A stretch of DNA of 7,687 nt, taken from contig DPAW01000011.1 of the NCBI GenBank assembly GCA_003517285.1, positions 1 through 7,687 on the forward strand, given 5' to 3'. Below the pieces are notes generated by a model, which was not told where the DNA came from, made no database searches, and saw nothing but the letters and a program-made list of their open reading frames with translations. This document shows positions 1 to 5,661 of this stretch, in pieces. This DNA comes from Verrucomicrobiales bacterium (GTDB lineage Bacteria > Verrucomicrobiota > Verrucomicrobiia > Limisphaerales > UBA1100). Within the stretch, counting starts at the first letter, position 1. Every line of letters starts with the position of its first letter. A program made the translations under genes and the position numbers.

Positions 1-807
1 GCCGGTGCTACCCCATGGCTCAATGCCGCGGAGCCACCGCAAACTCGCCTGTGGCAGGCGCGAGAGGGCGCGCTGGACGCCGATGATCTCCCGGCTCTGC
101 TCAATGAACACACACGACTCGTGCAGGTGTCGCTCGTGAGCTTTTACAACGGCCACCGGTTAGATTGGTCGCCCTTCATCGAGACCGTGCGCGCGCACGC
201 GCCACGGGCAATTGTGGCCGTGGATGTTACCCAGGCACTCGGCCGTGTGGAGCTGGACTGCACCGATTTCGACATTCTCATTTCCAGCACGCACAAGTGG
301 ACCCTCGGCGTGCATGGCGGTTGTGTGGTCGGCATCCCGGAGAATCGCGAAAACGGGCGCGACCTAACCACCCACGCCGGCGGCTGGTATCATCTGCAAA
401 ACGCCTTTGAAGCCGATCGCTTTGAACGCACCGTGCGTAAGCCCGGCGCCGCAAGTTTCTCCGTGGGCATGCCAAACTACGCTGCCATCTACGCCCTCAA
501 TGCCGCGTTGCGTTATCTCGAACAGATCGGAGTTGCCAACATCACCACCCACGCCGATCCGCTGGTTTCCCAGTTGGAAACCGGCCTGCGCGAGCTGAAC
601 CTCACGCCCATGGCCGCCCAACGCGACGGCAACGCCAGCGGCATCCTCGCCATCCGGCACGACCGCGCCGACTCCATTCACGCCACACTGGAAGCCGCCG
701 AGGTGCACGTGATGAACCACGCCGGTCGCCTGCGCATGGCGCTGCACGGCTACAACACCGCCGCGGATGTGGAGAAGTTTCTGAGTGTACTGAAGGGCGC
801 CTTGTAG
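1..807 (+). CDS. Class V PLP-dependent aminotransferase / cysteine desulfurase-like protein, 3' part
   Basis: The frame is open from the first base, so the gene starts outside the window; 268 codons remain. An internal start near 121 would leave out matching sequence. What is visible is the C-terminal two thirds of a fold-type I PLP enzyme. The VDVTQALG segment (Asp codon 223-225, Gln 229-231) matches the cofactor-contacting Asp/Gln of class V enzymes. SSTHKW carries the Schiff-base lysine (295-297). A small C-terminal domain follows, with the typical ending in which an Arg-containing strand precedes HGYNTAADVEKFL. Class V members include cysteine desulfurases, kynureninase and isopenicillin-N epimerase-like enzymes. 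I see no clear Cys-loop of a SufS/IscS desulfurase, so the substrate cannot be named. It ends with TAG, 6 bases from the convergent neighbour. The family call is firm; the reaction is open. Confidence 0.9.
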   Translation, partial: AGATPWLNAAEPPQTRLWQAREGALDADDLPALLNEHTRLVQVSLVSFYNGHRLDWSPFIETVRAHAPRAIVAVDVTQALGRVELDCTDFDILISSTHKWTLGVHGGCVVGIPENRENGRDLTTHAGGWYHLQNAFEADRFERTVRKPGAASFSVGMPNYAAIYALNAALRYLEQIGVANITTHADPLVSQLETGLRELNLTPMAAQRDGNASGILAIRHDRADSIHATLEAAEVHVMNHAGRLRMALHGYNTAADVEKFLSVLKGAL

Positions 808-819
808 CCCGGACTACAA
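802..819. terminator. Inverted repeat spanning both convergent stop codons, possible bidirectional terminator
   Basis: TTGTAG (802-807) and CTACAA (814-819) are perfect complements around a 6-base GC-rich loop. Each arm contains the stop codon of one of the two converging genes. There is no proper T-tract on either side (AAATTTA on the right), so termination activity is a guess from position and symmetry only. Confidence 0.3.
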
Positions 820-1299
820 ATTTAACGGCGCCAAGTCTTCATCATCCTTGGCCATCGCATCCACGCGCTCGCCGCCTTTAACGCGGGCCATCTCCAGCAT
901 CGCCCGCGCCTCGTCCAGCCGGTCCATTGGGCACAGATAACAGGCGACATTATATGGAATCAGCCATTCCTCAGGAAACCGTTCCACGCAGGGTGCCAGC
1001 AGCTCGTACGCCGCCTCAATGCTGCCACCCGCACACCGCCGGGCGGCGTACGCGTAGTGCAACCACAAGCCCGGCTCCTCAGCTAATTCCCCACACAACA
1101 CCTGCGCCAATTTCACCGCTGCATTCCAGTTTTTGGCGGCCATCAGACAATCCAACCGTACCGCCTGCACCGCCGGCAACAACTGTAACTCTTTCGGCAA
1201 TCGCTCGAGTTCAGCAAAGGCCTCCTCCACATTCCCCAACTCCAGCCAGCCATAAGCGGCCTGGGCCTGATGCAGGGCGGGCGGTTCCAGCGGTTCCAT
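814..1299 (-). CDS. Small TPR-like helical repeat protein
   Basis: 161 residues if translation begins at ATG 1299-1297. The protein is almost wholly alpha-helical, with TPR-like spacing: AAYGWLELGNVEEAF, then LDCLMAAKNWNAAVKLA, a stretch around WLHYAYAARR, and YNVACYLCPMDRLDEA, each a helix-turn-helix with small residues at the packing positions. It has no signal peptide or membrane segment, so it is probably a cytoplasmic scaffold with no known partner. The tail is acidic (KDDEDLAPLNL). The frame stays open upstream, with other Met codons at 1341, 1353 and 1404. I chose 1299 because the repeat begins just after it, because the upstream extension reads as low-quality sequence overlapping the divergent gene, and because a promoter-like pair sits immediately before it. 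The TPR assignment is by pattern, not by a profile search. Confidence 0.75.
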   Translation of the reverse strand: MEPLEPPALHQAQAAYGWLELGNVEEAFAELERLPKELQLLPAVQAVRLDCLMAAKNWNAAVKLAQVLCGELAEEPGLWLHYAYAARRCAGGSIEAAYELLAPCVERFPEEWLIPYNVACYLCPMDRLDEARAMLEMARVKGGERVDAMAKDDEDLAPLNL

Positions 1300-1306
1300 G
1301 CGGCGA

Positions 1307-1335
1307 ATTATTTGCCTTTGCGCTCGCGGAGCCAA
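1307..1335 (-). promoter_or_regulatory. Candidate promoter for the TPR-like gene, near-leaderless
   Basis: On the minus strand TTGGCT (1335-1330) and AATAAT (1312-1307) are 17 bases apart. They match the -35 and -10 consensus at 4/6 and 5/6. The -10 box ends 7 bases before ATG 1299, so a transcript would begin at or next to the start codon. There is no Shine-Dalgarno sequence. Judged by eye only. Confidence 0.35.
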
Positions 1336-1375
1336 CTCCATAAAGTTCGCCATGCCTTTAATGCTGCTGGCCAAA

Positions 1376-1714
1376 ATGGAGGATGACACCGGATTCATCA
1401 TCACGCTGGGCGTCGTGTTGCTCGCGGTGATCTGTTGGCTGGTCCTGGGTCAGGATCAAACCATCCGCTTGCAGGATGCCGAAGAGGCCGCGCCGGATAC
1501 CGATGAGTTTCGTCAAAAACTGCTACAACGACTGGATCGCACCAACGATCTGCTCACCTCCATCCGTAACAGCACGCTGATTTTCATCGTGCTGATTGTG
1601 ATTGTACCCATGCTTTTCCTACTATTCACCGAAGGATGTAAACGCCCAGAAAAGACCCCGCCGGAAAATAAATCCGCACACGTACGGAATACCCCGAACA
1701 CGTACAATCAGTAG
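1376..1714 (+). CDS. Small protein with two predicted transmembrane helices, unknown function
   Basis: 112 residues from ATG 1376. Two strongly hydrophobic stretches are visible: about residues 7-24 (FIITLGVVLLAVICWLVLG) and 67-84 (TLIFIVLIVIVPMLFLLF). Between them is a charged segment of about 40 residues, acidic first and then with helical heptad-like spacing (FRQKLLQRLDRTNDLLTSI). The tail is polar and Lys/Pro/Asn-rich. This is the plan of a small hairpin inner-membrane protein; I recognise no family. An in-frame ATG at 1352 would add eight residues and overlap the promoter region of the opposite gene. The start lacks a Shine-Dalgarno sequence; a TTTAAT at 1357-1362 could be a -10 box. Coding status rests on the well-formed membrane segments and the lack of a competing frame from 1405 on. 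Confidence 0.65.
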   Translation: MEDDTGFIITLGVVLLAVICWLVLGQDQTIRLQDAEEAAPDTDEFRQKLLQRLDRTNDLLTSIRNSTLIFIVLIVIVPMLFLLFTEGCKRPEKTPPENKSAHVRNTPNTYNQ

Positions 1715-1754
1715 TTTTTCTGGGTAAATACGTAAATTTCACTTGCACAGCTTT

Positions 1755-1768
1755 CTACCCTGTGGTAG
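1755..1768. repeat. Short inverted repeat in the leader of the 124-residue protein gene
   Basis: CTACC (1755-1759) and GGTAG (1764-1768) flank a 4-base loop, in the 92-base intergenic stretch 1715-1806. It lies 7-20 bases after a TTGCAC that could be a -35 element (1743-1748). It could be an operator half-site pair or a small leader hairpin. The stem is only 5 bp, so chance is a real possibility. Confidence 0.25.
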
Positions 1769-1806
1769 GTAAAAAGAAACCAAGGACGCAACCCTTACCA
1801 ACTTAG

Positions 1807-2181
1807 GTGTCTCTCGATATTAACAGCATTGGAGGTTTTCCGCAGGCGACTGCATTTGATGGCGTAAAAAGCCGTCAAAGCCCTGCGGTACCCGCGCCTC
1901 CGGCGCAACCTCAAAGCGAGACCGTCCGCGAACGCTCGACTCCGACTGCTGATTTTTCTCGACTGGACTTTGCCGCAGCGGCGCAGGCAGTAGCCGCCGC
2001 AGTGAGCGAGGGCGACCCCGTAAAAGCCTTTGCTCAAGGTGTTGCCGATGATCTCAGCCAAACTGGCAACGACACATTTGCCGCCGTCGGACAAATGAAT
2101 GACCTGCAAAATGCCCTGAGCTTCGCCTTGGAATCCAATTCCAACCTGATGAGCGATCCCGCACTCGAAGCCATTAGCTAG
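1807..2181 (+). CDS. Ala-rich 124-residue protein, unknown function
   Basis: It starts at GTG 1807, the first codon after an in-frame TAG, so no earlier start exists. There is no usable Shine-Dalgarno sequence: an AAGGA at 1782-1786 is too far away, and a GGAGGT at 1831-1836 lies inside the gene with no suitable start after it. The N-terminal 50 residues are Pro/Ser/Gln-rich and probably disordered (SPAVPAPPAQPQ). The rest looks helical: an Ala-rich amphipathic segment (FAAAAQAVAAAV), then KAFAQGVADDLSQ and a C-terminal region ending in DPALEAIS. There is no signal peptide, membrane helix or Cys. I do not recognise a family. It is a separate transcription unit, closed by the terminator 26 bases downstream, and sits directly before the M90 array gene on the same strand. 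Confidence 0.7.
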   Translation: MSLDINSIGGFPQATAFDGVKSRQSPAVPAPPAQPQSETVRERSTPTADFSRLDFAAAAQAVAAAVSEGDPVKAFAQGVADDLSQTGNDTFAAVGQMNDLQNALSFALESNSNLMSDPALEAIS

Positions 2182-2206
2182 GATTTTAGCACAATTTAGG
2201 TGAGTT

Positions 2207-2233
2207 ACGGCCCGCTTTTGGGGCCGTTTTTTT
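2207..2233 (+). terminator. Rho-independent terminator after the 124-residue protein gene
   Basis: ACGGCCC (2207-2213) pairs perfectly with GGGCCGT (2221-2227) around a 7-base loop, followed directly by a run of T to 2233. This is a textbook intrinsic terminator for the + strand, 25 bases after the upstream stop codon. Its position also argues that the next gene does not begin at GTG 2200, although the frame is open from there. Confidence 0.9.
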
Positions 2234-2253
2234 GTATTCTAACCCTAGAACAG

Positions 2254-5200
2254 GTGGATTCTCATGATCAGAACAGTGGTTCGCGACTGATTGCCGGTTT
2301 GTATTGCGGCCTTTGCTTGATAGGCTTTGGCTGCTCAGGTGTCGGTACCATTGGTACCGTTATACTCTTCATATCAGCAAGCCTTAGTCTAAGCGGATAT
2401 TCTGTCTGTTTATTTCCCACCTTCATTATACTCGGATATGCCAGTTGGCTCTTATTGAGGGGATGCATGCATTTTGGGGCCGAATTTATTTTTGGGCCTG
2501 ATAAAACCATGAAGTTCAGTGATGGGTTCAAAATTAACCAGCCCACCCAAGACACCTCCCCTCTGATCCCTTTACCCGGTGCAATCCAAAGATTAAGGGA
2601 TGTCAAAGAGGAGCAAATCCCTAAGTTTCCCGTCACCCTCACCTTTTGGAAACCCAAGGTGAATCCACTCGATGAAGTGGCCAAGATTACTTTACCTGAA
2701 CATTGGATAAAAGCTTTGGGAAAAAATTCCTCTCTTTACCGGAGAATCCCGAAAAAGCTGAAACCAAAACTTCACAAACTCATCAATATTTTTTTGTGTG
2801 AGGTCGATTTTTCACCCTTTGAGAAAGAGCACCCACCCCTTGAAATTACTGAGGAAATGCGCGTTAACATCGCAGCAGATGCGTGCCTGTTAATCCTAAA
2901 TGTGAAATCAGACGTTTTTGAATGCTTTGAATACTACCGGAAAATGAAACGGGTGATCATTTCGCGGGGAATACTCACCAAAGATCATGCCGTGGGCCTG
3001 GGTGGATGTGAGGTAGTTTACCTGATGTGGCATTACGCCTCAACGGGGATGAAAACCAGCATCGATAATGGCAGTGTAATCATACATGAATTTGCCCACG
3101 CACTGGACAATGTGCCGGACTATGAATTCGGAGGTATTCCCTTTAATAAAAATTCTCCTCAATACAAACCATGGAAGAGCTGGCTAGAAAAGTTATACGA
3201 TAATTATAAGATTATCGAGATACTCGATAGAAATATATTGATTAGAGAAGAAGACGGCAGCCCCAACCCCTGTGAATTTTTTGCTGCAGCCTCCGAAGTA
3301 TATTTTGATCAACCCAGGGAGCTACATAAATCTGAATCAGCAATTTATCGCCAATTAAATTCCTTTTATAAACTCAATACCTCCTATTGGGGGGAAGAAG
3401 AAGTAGAGGAGATACCGCCAGTCATTATCGACCCGATTCCTGGTACCGTTCCGGGAATACTGGAGGAGGAAATGGCTCTTTACAGGGTCCTTCCCCCTGA
3501 GCAAAAACGCAAATTAATCGAACTCGTCGGTGAATTTATTAGAAAATACCCTTTTGAAGGACGCGATGGACTCAAGGTCACTGAACCGATAAAAATCACC
3601 TTTGCCGGTCAGGCCTGCATTTTAAAACTCGGAAGGGAGTGGGATATTTTCACGGGATTTAAACGCATCATATTGCATCCTGATGAGTTTAATATGGATG
3701 GGATGCCACGCGACACTTACCTGGACGCCGTGGAGGAAGAGATCCATTTTTCATGGAAAGCAATTAATGATAATATCAACCTATCGCGATCCACATCCCA
3801 ACCAATCCTATCTGCTCTTACCAACCGATTATCCAGGGGGCAGGATTGGCAGGCCGTCCAGAGCCCATTCGAGGAAGCTCTGCGGGCATATCACAATCGA
3901 TTGAGCAGCAATATTCTTCTGAACTGGGAACTACCGACGGGCTCAATGTCCCTGTCGGACTTCTTTCGCGAATACACAATCCATTTTTTCTGCCGACCAG
4001 AGTGCATGAAAAAAGATCTTCCTGACATATATGAAATCTTCACAGGGCATTACTGGAGCTGGCCGCATTACTGGGTTGAACTCAGACGAATGGAACTGGG
4101 TGCCAAAACATTCCCGGAGGAATGGAAACAATGCCTTATTCGCAACGTAAAACATTACTCACGCCTGCCTGCTGAGCTACAGGTAAAACTTCACGAACTC
4201 ATCCATATTTTCCTCGATGAAATCAACCTAGAGGTAAAGGGATTTCGACGCCTCACCGACAAAATGCGCCTATGTGTGGCTGCAGAAGCCTGTATCCTGA
4301 TTCTCAATCGTGGCTTCCAGGATTACCGACACGTCGAGCGTGTGGAAATATGGAAGAGTAAACCCGAAGGCACAGGTAACTGGGACGGTGATGCCACCGT
4401 GAATCGAGTACGATTAAATTGGTACTGGACGAAGGAAGGCATGGAGGATGAGGGTGACAATTATAATATCACCCTACACGAATTTGCCCATATACTGGAT
4501 AATGCGGATGACCGGGTGGCTCAAAGTGTGCCGGTGCCAGTACTTTCTCCTGATCGCAAAATATGGGAGGAAATGGTGGACCGTGAATATACACGTTTGG
4601 AAGAAGCCCACAAATCGGGCAAAGGCCATGTGATCAAGGAATATGGGCTCCATACTTACGGGGAAGACAGGCGCCGGGCAGAATTTTTCCCCTGTGCCAC
4701 CGAAGCTTTTTTCGAGCAAAGCACTCGCTTAAAAACGGAATGTCCAGAAATCTATGAGATACTCAAAACATTTTACCAATTGGACCCTATCCGCTGGGAT
4801 CAACAAGACGGGCAAGCGGAGGTTCAAAAACCCTTCCCGGACCATTGGCCTGAAATTCTTTTGAAACAATCATCCCTTTACCGGGCATTACCGGTGAATC
4901 TTAAACCAAAACTCCACGAGCTCATTAGCCTCTTTCTGGATAGAATTGAGTTCGCTCCCTTTGAGGGAGAAGAGCCCCCCATTGAAATCACCGAGGAAAT
5001 GCGAGTCTTGGTTGCCGCTGAAGCCTGCATTCTCATCCTGAATCTAAGAGATGACCCACTCGAGTGTGTCAACCTCTATAGCGTGGTAAAAAAGATTCAG
5101 ATAGCCCGAGATACGCTCGAGGGTAAATGGGGTGGGTGGTGGGATTATACCAATGGTACTGTGGTTCTTGCGTGGGATAGCACCCTCGGAGGTTCAAGTA

Positions 5201-5628
5201 CAACAGAAGACAAACGTAATGTCATCACCCATGAATTTGCTCATGCTCTGGATTCTGCAGCCGACAAATCATGTGATGGCAACCCTTTTGAACTCAAGGA
5301 GCAGCATCGACGGGGTAAAGTGGTGGAAATCCATCTACCTGATGGCCAAATATTTAAGGCAAAAAATATCGAGACAGCTAGCCAATGGCAGGAAGTGATT
5401 GAAAAAATGCATGAGGACCTTGAAAAGATATACGAAGAAGGTCGAGAAAACATAATAAGAAAATACGGTAGTACGAATCCTGAGGAATTCTTTGCGGTTG
5501 CCACCGTAGTTTATTTTGATATGCCCAAAAAATTACAAAAAAGTGCTCCAGATGTTTACCGTTTAATGAACTGCTTCTATGAGCTGAACCCTCACACTTG
5601 GATTTATTTTCCCGACCCTCAAGCTTGA
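2254..5628 (+). CDS. Membrane-anchored protein with four tandem MtfA-like (peptidase family M90) zinc-metallopeptidase domains
   Basis: About 1124 residues from GTG 2254. The N-terminus is hydrophobic (about residues 12-29, 30-46 and 49-68, two or three membrane helices), followed by a linker and four homologous domains at about 147-379, 399-607, 620-848 and 861-1116. Each domain shows the M90 order: an N-terminal FP..W helix, LKPKLHELI-like helix, an AxEACILILN-like strand, a zinc motif, and EFFAxxSExxF. HEFAHxLD occurs at residues 278-285 (copy 1), 742-749 (copy 3) and 993-1000 (copy 4). The downstream Glu taken as third zinc ligand is E348 and E817; copy 4 has V1085 and copy 2 has both sites altered. 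MtfA family proteins are single-domain enzymes; the E. coli member binds the repressor Mlc and has aminopeptidase activity. The substrate here is unknown. Start uncertain: the frame opens at GTG 2200, but that start would lie 5' of a terminator; ATG 2467 has GAGGGG four bases upstream but would remove the membrane segments. The gene is AT-richer than both flanks. Confidence 0.9.
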   Translation: MDSHDQNSGSRLIAGLYCGLCLIGFGCSGVGTIGTVILFISASLSLSGYSVCLFPTFIILGYASWLLLRGCMHFGAEFIFGPDKTMKFSDGFKINQPTQDTSPLIPLPGAIQRLRDVKEEQIPKFPVTLTFWKPKVNPLDEVAKITLPEHWIKALGKNSSLYRRIPKKLKPKLHKLINIFLCEVDFSPFEKEHPPLEITEEMRVNIAADACLLILNVKSDVFECFEYYRKMKRVIISRGILTKDHAVGLGGCEVVYLMWHYASTGMKTSIDNGSVIIHEFAHALDNVPDYEFGGIPFNKNSPQYKPWKSWLEKLYDNYKIIEILDRNILIREEDGSPNPCEFFAAASEVYFDQPRELHKSESAIYRQLNSFYKLNTSYWGEEEVEEIPPVIIDPIPGTVPGILEEEMALYRVLPPEQKRKLIELVGEFIRKYPFEGRDGLKVTEPIKITFAGQACILKLGREWDIFTGFKRIILHPDEFNMDGMPRDTYLDAVEEEIHFSWKAINDNINLSRSTSQPILSALTNRLSRGQDWQAVQSPFEEALRAYHNRLSSNILLNWELPTGSMSLSDFFREYTIHFFCRPECMKKDLPDIYEIFTGHYWSWPHYWVELRRMELGAKTFPEEWKQCLIRNVKHYSRLPAELQVKLHELIHIFLDEINLEVKGFRRLTDKMRLCVAAEACILILNRGFQDYRHVERVEIWKSKPEGTGNWDGDATVNRVRLNWYWTKEGMEDEGDNYNITLHEFAHILDNADDRVAQSVPVPVLSPDRKIWEEMVDREYTRLEEAHKSGKGHVIKEYGLHTYGEDRRRAEFFPCATEAFFEQSTRLKTECPEIYEILKTFYQLDPIRWDQQDGQAEVQKPFPDHWPEILLKQSSLYRALPVNLKPKLHELISLFLDRIEFAPFEGEEPPIEITEEMRVLVAAEACILILNLRDDPLECVNLYSVVKKIQIARDTLEGKWGGWWDYTNGTVVLAWDSTLGGSSTTEDKRNVITHEFAHALDSAADKSCDGNPFELKEQHRRGKVVEIHLPDGQIFKAKNIETASQWQEVIEKMHEDLEKIYEEGRENIIRKYGSTNPEEFFAVATVVYFDMPKKLQKSAPDVYRLMNCFYELNPHTWIYFPDPQA
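2692..3390 (+). repeat. M90 domain copy 1, apparently complete active site
   Basis: The domain runs from LPEHW to TSYW. HEFAHALD is encoded from 3085, with both His and the catalytic Glu intact, and EFFAAASE ends at 3297 with the presumed third zinc ligand (3295-3297). GIPF after the zinc motif matches the GVPF position of MtfA. Expected to bind zinc. Together with copy 4 it shares PP.EITEEMRV and LKPKLH, making these two the most alike of the four. Confidence 0.85.
3448..4074 (+). repeat. M90 domain copy 2, degenerate pseudo-peptidase
   Basis: The fold landmarks remain: LYRVLPPEQKRKLIELV, FAGQACILKLG, IILHPDEF (matching the MtfA strand near the active site) and a final DIYEIF...W block that aligns with the other copies. 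At the zinc site HEFAH aligns with EEEIH (3733-3747), so the first His is Glu. The EFFAxxSE block aligns with DFFREYTI, so the third ligand is Ile (3979-3981). Two of the three zinc ligands are gone; a structural or substrate-binding role is more likely than catalysis. Confidence 0.75.
4111..4797 (+). repeat. M90 domain copy 3, apparently complete active site
   Basis: FPEEW to DPIRW. It has LHELIHIFLDEI, AAEACILILN, VRLNWYW, HEFAHILD (from 4477) and EFFPCATE with the presumed third ligand Glu at 4702-4704. All expected zinc and catalytic residues are present. Confidence 0.85.
4834..5601 (+). repeat. M90 domain copy 4, HEFAH intact but third zinc ligand replaced by Val
   Basis: FPDHW to PHTW. 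HEFAHALD is encoded from 5230. The later block reads EFFAVATV, with GTA (5506-5508) at the position where copies 1 and 3 have GAA. The stretch between the two motifs is about 20 residues longer than in copies 1 and 3, and includes a probable beta-hairpin (VVEIHLPDGQIFKAKNI). Zinc binding may be weakened or lost. Confidence 0.8.
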
Positions 5629-5661
5629 AAGAAAAATTGGAAGAGCTAAGAAGCCTAGAGC

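Noticed and set aside
927..1343. Open frame on the + strand opposite the TPR-like gene
   Set aside because: Pro/Thr/Arg-rich translation typical of an antisense shadow in GC-rich DNA; the minus-strand product has regular helical repeats.
1678..1705. Direct repeat ACACGTAC (1678 and 1698)
   Set aside because: Eight bases only, inside the polar tail of the two-helix membrane protein gene; not flanking any mobile element.
1831..1836. GGAGGT as a strong ribosome binding site inside the 124-residue gene
   Set aside because: No ATG, GTG or TTG in the same frame at proper spacing; the only near ATG (1859) gives a stop two codons later.
2200..2253. GTG 2200 as the start of the M90 gene
   Set aside because: The intrinsic terminator at 2207-2233 would lie inside the first codons, and the translated segment (YGPLLGPFF) is just the terminator stem and T-run.
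3085..3108. HEFAH as a sign of a lethal factor-type toxin (M34) instead of M90
   Set aside because: The accompanying AxEACILILN strand and EFFAxxSE block match MtfA/M90, and no toxin translocation parts are present.
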